This document shows positions 10,147-19,135 of a stretch of 64,000 bases of DNA, piece by piece. Below the pieces are notes generated by a model. It saw nothing but the letters and a program-made list of their open reading frames with translations. It was not told the DNA's origin and ran no database searches. The position numbers and the translations under genes are program-made. How positions within the stretch are numbered: the stretch's first letter is position 1; every line of letters begins with the position of its first letter. The DNA is taken from the NCBI GenBank assembly GCA_018399495.1, contig JAGYOG010000005.1:1-64000 (forward strand), in the 5' to 3' direction. Source of the stretch: Sphaerochaeta sp. (lineage in GTDB: Bacteria; Spirochaetota; Spirochaetia; Sphaerochaetales; Sphaerochaetaceae).

Positions 10147-10330
10147 GGATTGATAGACAGCAAATCAGTTGTTCGGCACTTGACCATTCTGATATGCGTG
10201 GATTGGTTACCACAGGCCAATGGTCCGCCTACAGCCCTTTCTGTCTAATAACGTGAATCACCACATGGGTGTCAACATAGTTGCATCGAAGATGGCAGGA
10301 TCGTTGCCCGATTTGCCTGTCTACCAATCC
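10147..10330 (-). ncRNA. Candidate bridge RNA/seekRNA of the IS1111-like element
   Basis: Noncoding 3' end of element closed by a 20-bp stem (GGATTGGTAGACAGGCAAATC with GATTTGCTGTCTATCAATCC; one G-U, one bulge), inner stem AATGGTC/GACCATT, and 9-nt guide-like matches to both flanks. Confidence 0.6.
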
Positions 10331-10364
10331 CTCTCATCCCACGGTTCCTTTTTTTTCCTGATGT

Positions 10365-11480
10365 TCAGTCAATCTTGTTGTTCATCATGCCCCAGATGAA
10401 ACAGGAAAGTTCCCTTGCCACGGCAACCGTCGCCTTGTTCTTGATCACACCGCGGTTGGTGAGGTTGTTGTACACCCTGTGCAACCTCCGGTTCGCCCTG
10501 TCCGCGTAGGCGATTACATCTGCCTCGTTCCCTTGTTGCCTCGCTTTCAACCTTTTCGACTTCTGTCCATACAGGCTGCTTCGCAATGTTGCGTTCGCCC
10601 CTTCAATGAGCAGCAGCCTCAATCGGGTGTTCCCCGCTTTTGTGATGCCTCCCCGTTTCTCACGCTGCCCGCTTGAGTCCTCACCAGGCACCAGTCCCAG
10701 ATAGGCGGAGAACTGCTGTGCGTTGGCGAACCGGGAGAAATCCCCGATCTCTGAGACCAGCGACAACGCCGTATGAGTCTCGATGCCCCGGAAGCAGCGC
10801 AGCCTTGCCACCTTTTCCCGATAAGCCTCCAATTGGGAGAGCTGCTCTATCCTCTGGTTGTACCGGTCGACCTTGTCCTGCTGGTCGTGCACCTCCTGCA
10901 GGTACTCCTTGAAGGTTTCCTGGTCCACCGGATCGGTGAACTGCTGCCGTTTAAGCCATGTGTAGTGAATCTGGGTCCAGTAGTTCCTTCCTTCGGAGAA
11001 GACCCTGCCACTCCGCAAGAGGAATGAGAGCAGATTCTGCTTTGCCTTCTTCAATGCATCCACCCGGGTGTTTCGCAGGCGGGTGTAGTTCTTGACCGCC
11101 TCATCCTCGGATGTGGGGACATGCACCGCACTGTAGGTGCCGAAGGCAAGGTGCTTGGACAGTTCCATCGCATCAAGTCGATCATTCTTTACATGATTCC
11201 CGGATGCCTTCGGCAGCGTGGTGGGAGCCATGATCACGCATCCAATACCCGCTTTCTCCAGGTCGCGGTACAGGCCGTAGCCTGTTGGACCTGCCTCATA
11301 GCCGCACAGGACCTCAACGTTCGGTTGCGATTCCTGTAGTTTCCTAACATATTTGATGACCAGATTGCTGTTGCTTGCAATCTTGGTCTGGCCGAAAGCC
11401 TGCTTCGTTGCAAACGAATAGGAACAGAGTGAGTAGGAATCCTTGTGGACATCGATGCCAATGTTGATTACAGTATTCAT
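10365..11480 (-). CDS. IS110 family transposase (DEDD/RuvC-like plus Tnp20 domain)
   Basis: NIGIDVHKDSYSLC, CGYEAGPTGYGLYRDL, VKNDRLDAMEL, YLGLVPGEDSSGQREKRGGITKAGNTRLRLLLIEGA; start at MNTVINIG (ORF can extend to 11513). Confidence 0.93.
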   Translation of the reverse strand: MNTVINIGIDVHKDSYSLCSYSFATKQAFGQTKIASNSNLVIKYVRKLQESQPNVEVLCGYEAGPTGYGLYRDLEKAGIGCVIMAPTTLPKASGNHVKNDRLDAMELSKHLAFGTYSAVHVPTSEDEAVKNYTRLRNTRVDALKKAKQNLLSFLLRSGRVFSEGRNYWTQIHYTWLKRQQFTDPVDQETFKEYLQEVHDQQDKVDRYNQRIEQLSQLEAYREKVARLRCFRGIETHTALSLVSEIGDFSRFANAQQFSAYLGLVPGEDSSGQREKRGGITKAGNTRLRLLLIEGANATLRSSLYGQKSKRLKARQQGNEADVIAYADRANRRLHRVYNNLTNRGVIKNKATVAVARELSCFIWGMMNNKID

Positions 11481-11691
11481 ATGGTGACCTCCATTTGCAT
11501 GCGGTAGCCGCATACGGTTTAGTTGATATTCCCAGTATGCAAGGTGAATCCACGATTTGCAAACTGGGAGGTCACTTCATATTGTCTAATATACTATTGT
11601 CTATCAGATACCATGCAAGATTGCATTTCTAACCAATATGTATTATTGTTAATACGTCTTTATTGGACACAATTTGCAATAGGAGTTCTCC

Positions 11692-12456
11692 ATGAATCTA
11701 TTTCTTGAAATCCTTGTCATAGCCTTTGGAATCAATACCCTGTTCTTCGTCTATGCCTTTATCCGAAAGACTGATGTGGTAACAGATCTCTCCTACAGCT
11801 TAAGCTTCTTGATCGCTACGCTCTATCTGTACCTGATACATGCAGAGAAAGCGCTATTGCAGACAGCATTGCTCGGAATTGTGTCTCTATGGGCCTTGCG
11901 GTTGGGTTTTTACCTGCTCAGTCGAATTCTTGCAACTAAAGTTGATCATCGCTTTGATGATAAACGAGATTCGTTTATACGGTTCGGTACCTTTTGGCTT
12001 CTCCAGGCAACTGCGGTATGGATTATTCTATTACCGGTAACGTTTGCAATGGGGCAGAAGGGATTGGTATTACATTATTCCTTTCTTGTTGTAGGGATGG
12101 TCATCTCACTGTTTGGTCTGATCTATGAGACTATTGCCGATTATCAGAAAAATACATTCAAGAAGAAGCATCCCAAGAAGCTCATTACCTCCGGTGTATG
12201 GGCCTATAGCCGTCATCCGAACTATTTTGGCGAGGTATTGGTATGGTGGGGTATCTTTGTAATGGTTCTCCCCTATCTGAGAGGGTTTGATTTTCTTGTC
12301 GCTTTCGGGCCGGTGTTCATAACCCTGTTACTGTTGTTTGTCAGCGGAGTAAACCTTTTAGAGAAATCCTGGAAAGAGAAGTATGGGAATGAGGAGTACT
12401 ATCAAACATATGTACGCCAGACCTCCCTGTTTATTCCCTGGAAAAAGAGGTCCTAA
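11692..12456 (+). CDS. DUF1295-type membrane protein (steroid 5-alpha-reductase/ICMT-like fold)
   Basis: Multi-TM; GVWAYSRHPNYFGEVLVWWGIF motif and C-terminal ...GNEEYYQTYVRQTSLFIPWKK. Confidence 0.8.
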   Translation: MNLFLEILVIAFGINTLFFVYAFIRKTDVVTDLSYSLSFLIATLYLYLIHAEKALLQTALLGIVSLWALRLGFYLLSRILATKVDHRFDDKRDSFIRFGTFWLLQATAVWIILLPVTFAMGQKGLVLHYSFLVVGMVISLFGLIYETIADYQKNTFKKKHPKKLITSGVWAYSRHPNYFGEVLVWWGIFVMVLPYLRGFDFLVAFGPVFITLLLLFVSGVNLLEKSWKEKYGNEEYYQTYVRQTSLFIPWKKRS

Positions 12457-13094
12457 TGAGCAATCTGCTGGTAGCAACGGTAATCTGCCTTTTGGGGTAT
12501 GTTCTTGGCGGCATCCCGACCGCATATCTTGTTGCTAGGAGAAAGCATATCGATTTACGCAAGAGGGGTAGTGGAAATCTTGGGGCTACCAATACCAGCA
12601 GAACCCTTGGGTTCCGCTTTGGACTCATGGTAGGCTTGCTTGACTTGTTCAAGGGAGTATTTCCCTCCTTGCTTGCCGTTCAATTTTTTTCCTTGCCAAC
12701 CATTTCTCTTCTGTGTATTGGTATGGCCACCGTTCTCGGTCATATCTACACTCCTTTTCTCCCTTCCCATAGGGGAGGCAAGGGGGTAGCTACCGGAGCC
12801 GGGGTTATTGCAATCCTCTTTCCTTTTGCAATACTTGCCGGTCTGGTTGTTTTCTTTTCTGTTGCATGTATTAGTCGGTACATCTCCCTTGCTTCCATGC
12901 TGACCTATGGTGCACTCATTCCATACTATCTACTGTTTTCCGGCATTCAAGGACAACCGATCGAGTATTCCAGGTTGGTTTTTCTTGGACTGTTGGCCTT
13001 GTTGATTCTCTTCACGCACAGGACGAATATACATCGTCTGATGCATCACACAGAACCTCGATTCAGCTTAACAGCTGATAAGGAGCGCGCATGA
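12456..13094 (+). CDS. plsY: Glycerol-3-phosphate acyltransferase PlsY
   Basis: GYVLGGIPTAYLVAR, GSGNLGATNTSRTLG, HRGGKGVATGAG motifs. Confidence 0.93.
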   Translation: MSNLLVATVICLLGYVLGGIPTAYLVARRKHIDLRKRGSGNLGATNTSRTLGFRFGLMVGLLDLFKGVFPSLLAVQFFSLPTISLLCIGMATVLGHIYTPFLPSHRGGKGVATGAGVIAILFPFAILAGLVVFFSVACISRYISLASMLTYGALIPYYLLFSGIQGQPIEYSRLVFLGLLALLILFTHRTNIHRLMHHTEPRFSLTADKERA

Positions 13095-14890
13095 CTATTT
13101 CGGGAAAAGATCTCTATGGTTCGTTGACCTTTGGATTTTACCATCTCAGGGAAAACATGCAAAAGATCAACACCATCAACGTGTTTCCGGTCGCCGATGG
13201 AGATACTGGATCGAACATCACCTATACGCTTAAATCAATCCTCTCCAATACTGATGGATCGGGGTCTGTTGCAGATATTTCAAACAATTTTGCACGAGCA
13301 GCCCTTATTGGGGCCAGGGGTAACTCTGGAATGATCATCGCTCAGTTCTTTCATGGGTTCTCCCTCATAGCCAAGGAGTTCGAGGAACTTACTGTCAATG
13401 CACTCATAGACTCGGTAAAGGCTGCGGTTACTGCAGCCTACAATGCAGTTGAGACCCCTTTGGAAGGAACCATACTTACTGTTATGAGAAGTTGGGCTAA
13501 TCAGCTTTCCCGCTCAGAAGGTTCAGATATTCCCATTCCTATTCAGTTGCGTCGAGCTCTTCGCGCAGCGAGAAAAGCTGAGACGGAAACAACCAACCAG
13601 ATGGAACTACTCAAGCAACTAGGGGTGGTGGATGCAGGTGCCAAAGCATTTGTTTCCATCTTGGAGGGCGTTGATCAGTATATTCTCAATCCTGCTCGGG
13701 AGTTCTCCGAAACAGATTTGCTTGTGCATGTGGCTCCAGAAGAGATGGAGAGTTCCTATACGCACGAGAATGGCCGGTATCGGTACTGCACGGAGGCGCT
13801 CCTTCGCATTTCTGAAGGGGAAGAACAGCAGGTGAGAGAAGCAGTGATGGGTCTTGGGGATTCTCTGGTAATTGGAAGCTATGAGGATCAGATGAAGATA
13901 CATCTTCATACTGATGATCCTGCCTTGATGTTTGAACGGCTTGGTCGTTGTTCCCGAATAGAGGAACAAAAAGTTGATGACATGTTCATGCAACAGCTTG
14001 CTGTCAGTTCACGTATTTCCAATACAGTCATTGTCTCTGACTCCTCAGCAGATATCCCCCAAGAGGTGGTTGATGAGCTGCGAATCTACAGGATTCCTCA
14101 GATCATACAGATTGGGGAGACCTCCTATTTTGACCGCATTACGATTTCATCGCCCTTGTTGTTGAATATCATGGATACGCTTCCTCAGAAGGTCTCCTCT
14201 TCGATGCCTTCAATTGGGGAGATACAGCGCCATCTGGAGTTTCTCACCCAACACTATGAGCACATCGTAGTGCTTTCTGTTTCTTCCAAGCTCAGTGGTA
14301 CGTATAATGCGTATCGGTTGGCAGCCAAAACATTGCAAGAGAAAGGCGCCGATATTTCCATCATTGACACGAAGCTCAATGCCTCTGCTCAAGGTCTTGT
14401 GGCCGAAGAAGCGGCGCTAGCCGTTGCTAGGGGAGAGCAGGGTGAGTCACTCTTGCAAAGTATCAGAGAAACTGCAGAGCGTACCACGATATTGGTGTCG
14501 GTCCAATCGCTTGAGATGATGGTAGCCGGTGGTAGGATTCCAAAAAAACTTGGTTCCTTGTTGCTGAAGCTGAATCTTAAACCAGTGGTAGGGCTTTCCA
14601 AGGAAGGTGGTGGAGCCTTCCTCGGTATACGACTGTCCAGAACCGGAAGCATTTCAGCCTTGGTTGGACGATTCATGAAAGTATATCGGAAAACGGGTAT
14701 TCAGGCGTATGGACTGTCATACATTGGCGATGCAGGGCTGGCTACCTCTGTTTCAGAGATAATTGAACAGAAAACAGGGATCAAACCAATGTTCGTGGAG
14801 CAGGCTTCTCCTGTCATCGCCTTGCATGCTGGTAAGGGCTCTATTTCTCTCTCCTTCATCGCGAAGAAGAGGGAAAATGAAGCTGTATGA
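13091..14890 (+). CDS. DAK2-domain/DegV-domain fusion (FakA-FakB-like fatty acid kinase fusion)
   Basis: N-terminal INVFPVADGDTGSNIT and GARGNSG (DAK2); C-terminal IVSDSSADIPQEVV...SSMPS...LSSKLSGTYNAY (DegV). Confidence 0.88.
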   Translation: MTISGKDLYGSLTFGFYHLRENMQKINTINVFPVADGDTGSNITYTLKSILSNTDGSGSVADISNNFARAALIGARGNSGMIIAQFFHGFSLIAKEFEELTVNALIDSVKAAVTAAYNAVETPLEGTILTVMRSWANQLSRSEGSDIPIPIQLRRALRAARKAETETTNQMELLKQLGVVDAGAKAFVSILEGVDQYILNPAREFSETDLLVHVAPEEMESSYTHENGRYRYCTEALLRISEGEEQQVREAVMGLGDSLVIGSYEDQMKIHLHTDDPALMFERLGRCSRIEEQKVDDMFMQQLAVSSRISNTVIVSDSSADIPQEVVDELRIYRIPQIIQIGETSYFDRITISSPLLLNIMDTLPQKVSSSMPSIGEIQRHLEFLTQHYEHIVVLSVSSKLSGTYNAYRLAAKTLQEKGADISIIDTKLNASAQGLVAEEAALAVARGEQGESLLQSIRETAERTTILVSVQSLEMMVAGGRIPKKLGSLLLKLNLKPVVGLSKEGGGAFLGIRLSRTGSISALVGRFMKVYRKTGIQAYGLSYIGDAGLATSVSEIIEQKTGIKPMFVEQASPVIALHAGKGSISLSFIAKKRENEAV

Positions 14891-15471
14891 ATTAGGTGAT
14901 CAAATTGGGATAGCTGACAATGAATTACCAGATGATCTAGTAAACAAAAATGACATAATTGCCAATGAGCAAAAGAATACAATGAGGGAGCTTCAATACA
15001 ATTTTTCAATGGTTTGCGTTAAAATCAAAAGAAATTATTGTTGATGTAGTCGATGCAATTTTTGATTCCTATGCACAAGGTTTGAAGGAGCAATTCCGTA
15101 TCACTGCTGGCAAATCTGCTAAAGGTGTTGGTGGTCCATATTGGAATTGGAGGAAGTCAGCTGTGTCTATGAAGACAAAATGGTAAACGTCCTGCTTTGC
15201 GCAAGAAATCCATTCGTGAGTATTAAAATAATGGCAATCAATAACCATCTTTTTTTCATAATGAAAGTTTAGGGGCTAGGGTTGTAGCCGTCAATGGTTC
15301 ATTTCGTAATAAATAAAGGCTGGAACCAAAAATAGACAGAAGAAAGTGTCGAAAAAAAAATCACTAATGGCCCTGCTATGTTACATACTTGTATAAATTT
15401 GGTTGGTTGATATCTTAAAAAGCACAAAGAATGAAAGGTTAGCGCTTATATAATACAAATAGATAGGATCC

Positions 15472-16616
15472 ATGAATTATGAAAAAGATTGTTGGTTTAT
15501 TTTTTTTTTTTCATCCTGTCTCTTGTCCCAATATTGTCTGTTTGCTGAGGTAACTGCAACATACGTAAGCGAAAGTGCAATCACCCTAGATATCTCTCCT
15601 GGTTCATTCACTCATCCGATGTGTTGGGTGCAAAACTGGGCACATTTTGTCATAACTTCGACAACTGGAGAGATCTATAGCCCCTCTTTGGTGAATATTG
15701 GAGAAGCAAGGATCAAATTCCGCTCACAGGACTTATGAAAGATTGGGCTGACGGTCCTTTCGGGCTAAACACGAATGATTTCTACATTATATCTGTTGCA
15801 TATCCCAATGGCTTTGGTTCAGAGCCGGTTTTACAGGTTCTCTATGACAATTTGAGGCCACAATTTCTTGGCAGACAATACGGTGTATGCAAACCCCTTT
15901 TATGTGGAGTTGTACCTGGTAAATACAAATAGTACCAATAGAAATGCTCAAAGTGGATGGCGACCAGCTTCTTACTTTAAATTGGATTCTCCCTTTTTCC
16001 TTACCCGTTGATTCAACCTCTTCAGTGTGGCTGTTGCAGATAGTCCAAATACCAATGTTGGTACGTCTACCACAGGGTCTGGTAGCGTGAAGGAATCGCA
16101 AGGCAGTTATGTTACTACCGACGGTTCTAGTGGTCCTGATAATACTCCAATTCTTGATCCAGGTAGTTATACCAACCGGATGATCCGGAAACACCAGGTT
16201 TTTACTATGGAGAGGTACCAGTCACCGAGAGCTTCTTCATCGATTTTCTTATACCTGAATCAAAATTGAACTCAGTGATGCCTATGGGAGCAACAGGGTG
16301 ACCATAAATGAGCTCGCATAGAAGTTATGAATGGTATACAAGGAACCAATTATTCACAGCTGTTTACCTTTGCCAATCAATCTCAGGATTCTTCGTTCCA
16401 ACTTTTTCCAAGTGTAGGTTCAAGTCCTATTGATTTTAGTTTTGCCTAGACAATGACTTAATTGAAAAGTGTAGTATACATGGTCCGGTTTACAGCCGGG
16501 CGTAATTGAATACTCGCAATATTCGTATCGGTGACATCAGTGAGACAGAAGTAATGAACAAAGTCAGCGGTACCTATACAGATACCATAACAGTAAATAT
16601 CACCAACCCTGATTGA
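15472..16616 (+). pseudogene. Decayed third copy (C) of the secreted paralog family
   Basis: Signal-peptide-like start, then fragments in several frames: FFIDFLIPE, LSDAYGSNRVTINELA, NYSQLFTFANQSQDSSFQLF, and C-terminal VSGTYTDTITVNITNPD; interrupted by stops/frameshifts. Confidence 0.65.
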
Positions 16617-18635
16617 TCACCTTGCCTGCTTGGAAGCCAGCCGTTCCTTGAGCAGTCTCAGCTTGTCACTCACCTCATCACTAGAGAGCTGCTTGTTTGG
16701 ATCTACCTCGTCAAACAGTTCCTTGGGTATTTCCTCCAGAAAGCGTGAGGGGATACTGGTTACCAGCTCGAATCCTCGCTTTCGCTTTTCACAGCTGCTG
16801 ATGATAAGCGCGCGTCTTGCTCGAGTGATCGCTACATAGAAGAGACGGCGTTCCTCATCAAGGCTGGCCGGGTTCTCTTCAATTGCCCTTGCATGGGGAA
16901 TGTACTGGTCTTCAACGCCAGCAAGGTACACAGTATCAAACTCCAATCCCTTGGAGGCATGAATGGTCATCAATGCAATCTTCCCTGCATCCTCTTCCTC
17001 TGGGTTCTCCTTTCCTGCAAGACTAATTCGGTTGAGATAATCAAAAATAGAAGCATTCCGGTTCTCAGGATTTCGCTCCCACCGGGCAAGCATATCACAG
17101 AGCATACTGACCCCTTTCATCTTGTATGCTGCAAAGGCTTCATTGTCTGGATGTTCAGCCTCGATATGTTGCTTGTACCCTATCTCCTGAATCAAGGTCC
17201 TCAGTATCTGGTTCCTCTGGGTTTTGGTGTTGAACAGTTGGTAGTGATACTCTTCTATTAAATCTGCAAACCGTTTCAGGGTGCGTTTCATTGCTTCCTT
17301 GACCTGCCCATCGGTTGCAATGCTCATCAAAGACAGCGCACTGAAGAGGGAGCACTTATGGTCATCAGCTACCTTGCGCATTTTCTCAAGCGTGGTTCTG
17401 CCGATTCCCCTTCTTGGGGTGTTTACAATCCTAAGCAAGTTGATGTCATCATCCTGGTTGGCAATCACCTTCAGGTAGCTCACGATGTCCCTGATCTCCT
17501 TTCTGTCGAAGAAACTTTGGCCGCCGGTTACCTGGGTAGGAATTCCCCGTTCAGTGAACTTGGTCTCAAGAATGGTAATCAGGCTGTTGGTTCGCACCAG
17601 TACACCGAAATCACTGTATGGACGATCCTCTTTTTTGTGGATCATGAGAATTTCATCTGCGATGGTTGCCGCCTCATCCTCGTCATGCGCAGGGTGGATT
17701 ATCCGAATGGAAGACCCTTTGCCACTATCAGTCCAGAGCTTCTTGTCCTTCCTCATCTGATTGTTCACGATCAGGCGGTTTGCTGCCTCGAGAATATTTC
17801 CACTGGAACGGTAGTTACGCTCGAGCTTCACTTCCAGACGCTCGGGGAATTCTCGCTCAAACATTATCAAATTCTCATAGTTTGCACCTCTCCAGCTGTA
17901 GATGCTCTGGTCGTCATCACCAACCACGCAGAGATTACGGCTTTTTTGGGCGAGAAGCTCGACCATGCGGTACTGGGAAAGGGAGGTATCCTGGAACTCA
18001 TCCACAAGAATATGGCTGTAGCGTGCTCTGAGCTCATCAAGAATCTCAGGATGCTTGTCAAACAATTCAAGGGGTTTCATGATCAGATCGTCAAAGTCGA
18101 CAGCATTGTATGCCTTGAGATGTTTCTCATACTCATGGTAGAGATTCCTGATCTTGTCAGAGGCATTGGGACCAAAGACCTTACGCTTGGTCTTGATGTC
18201 ACTGAACAGCGATGAAAGCTCAAACAAGTCAAAACTCTCGACTACATAGTCAAGATTCTGGATGACCTCCTTCATCAATGCTTTCCTGTCATTGGTATCA
18301 TAGACAGTGAAGTTGTTCTTGAACCCAAGGTGTTGGATATACTGCTTGAGTACTCCCATGCCGAAGGAGTGAAAGGTGGTTGTGGTAAGCTTCTTCAAAG
18401 ACAAGCCAGTGAGAGCGCGTACCCGCTGGGCCATCTCCTTTGCTGCTTTATTGGTGAAGGTCAGGGCAAGGATGGAATGTTCATTGATCCCTTCCTCCAA
18501 CATATGTGCGATGCGGAAGGTCAGCATCCTCGTTTTTCCACTTCCGGCTCCGGCTATGACAAGCAGGGGACCGTGCAAAGTGGATGCAGCCTTGCACTGC
18601 TCAGGGTTGAGCTCTTTTTCTAAATTGAATTGCAT
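16617..18635 (-). CDS. UvrD/Rep/PcrA-family superfamily I DNA helicase
   Basis: LNPEQCKAASTLHGPLLVIAGAGSGKTRMLTFRIA, VDEFQDTS, GDDDQSIYSWRGA, LMTIHASKGLEFDTVYLAG. Confidence 0.93.
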   Translation of the reverse strand: MQFNLEKELNPEQCKAASTLHGPLLVIAGAGSGKTRMLTFRIAHMLEEGINEHSILALTFTNKAAKEMAQRVRALTGLSLKKLTTTTFHSFGMGVLKQYIQHLGFKNNFTVYDTNDRKALMKEVIQNLDYVVESFDLFELSSLFSDIKTKRKVFGPNASDKIRNLYHEYEKHLKAYNAVDFDDLIMKPLELFDKHPEILDELRARYSHILVDEFQDTSLSQYRMVELLAQKSRNLCVVGDDDQSIYSWRGANYENLIMFEREFPERLEVKLERNYRSSGNILEAANRLIVNNQMRKDKKLWTDSGKGSSIRIIHPAHDEDEAATIADEILMIHKKEDRPYSDFGVLVRTNSLITILETKFTERGIPTQVTGGQSFFDRKEIRDIVSYLKVIANQDDDINLLRIVNTPRRGIGRTTLEKMRKVADDHKCSLFSALSLMSIATDGQVKEAMKRTLKRFADLIEEYHYQLFNTKTQRNQILRTLIQEIGYKQHIEAEHPDNEAFAAYKMKGVSMLCDMLARWERNPENRNASIFDYLNRISLAGKENPEEEDAGKIALMTIHASKGLEFDTVYLAGVEDQYIPHARAIEENPASLDEERRLFYVAITRARRALIISSCEKRKRGFELVTSIPSRFLEEIPKELFDEVDPNKQLSSDEVSDKLRLLKERLASKQAR

Positions 18636-18641
18636 GGTTCC

Positions 18642-19124
18642 TCAGATTCGTTTAATGAATACCGAATCGAAACCGACCCCAAGGACAACCAAGCTGGTGA
18701 CGATCAGGCCGGAGACAATGACTCCGCCGAATACTGCCATCATGGTCTTGCGCTTGTCAAGGCCCAAAATCCAGGAACCGAGGGTTCCTGTCCAAGCACC
18801 GGTGATCGGCAAGGGTATTGCTACGAAAAGGAGGATTCCCCAGTAGCCATACTTGCTGACCTTTGGGTAGACACGTCTTTGTGCCCTGGCGACAAAGCGG
18901 TCGAAGAATGAGGCATACCACCTCCAGTGGGCATGGAATATCTTATGGAACGTTGCCAGAAACGTATACACGATTGGCGCAACCAAGGCGTTGGTCAAAA
19001 CACAGAGCGGAGTTGCGATAAAGAGAGATACTCCATTGAAATAGGCATAGGGAATGCCTCCACGCAGTTCACTGATAGGGAGAAGGGAAAGAAGAATACT
19101 GAAAAACAACGTGGAACTATCCAT
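18642..19124 (-). CDS. Small multidrug export protein family (COG2426)
   Basis: LLPISELRGGIPYAYFNGVS, KYGYWGILLFVAIPLPITGAWTGTLGSWILGLDKRK. Confidence 0.8.
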   Translation of the reverse strand: MDSSTLFFSILLSLLPISELRGGIPYAYFNGVSLFIATPLCVLTNALVAPIVYTFLATFHKIFHAHWRWYASFFDRFVARAQRRVYPKVSKYGYWGILLFVAIPLPITGAWTGTLGSWILGLDKRKTMMAVFGGVIVSGLIVTSLVVLGVGFDSVFIKRI

Positions 19125-19135
19125 AAAACCTTCCT

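Larger units (their letters stand above)
10076..11582 (-). mobile_element. IS110-family, IS1111-like insertion sequence with subterminal inverted repeats
   Basis: DEDD transposase ORF plus 14/15-nt inverted repeat ATATGATGTGACCTC (10076-10090) / GAGGTCACTTCATAT (11568-11582); exact outer ends uncertain by a few nt. Confidence 0.85.

Noticed and set aside
11581-11603. ATTGTCTA direct repeat (11581-11588, 11596-11603) as a target-site duplication
   Set aside because: Both copies lie on the same side of the IS, and IS110-family elements generally make little or no duplication
16893-18215. Long + strand ORFs (e.g. 17358-18215, 285 aa) in the UvrD region
   Set aside because: Antisense to clear helicase motifs; composition does not look like a protein family
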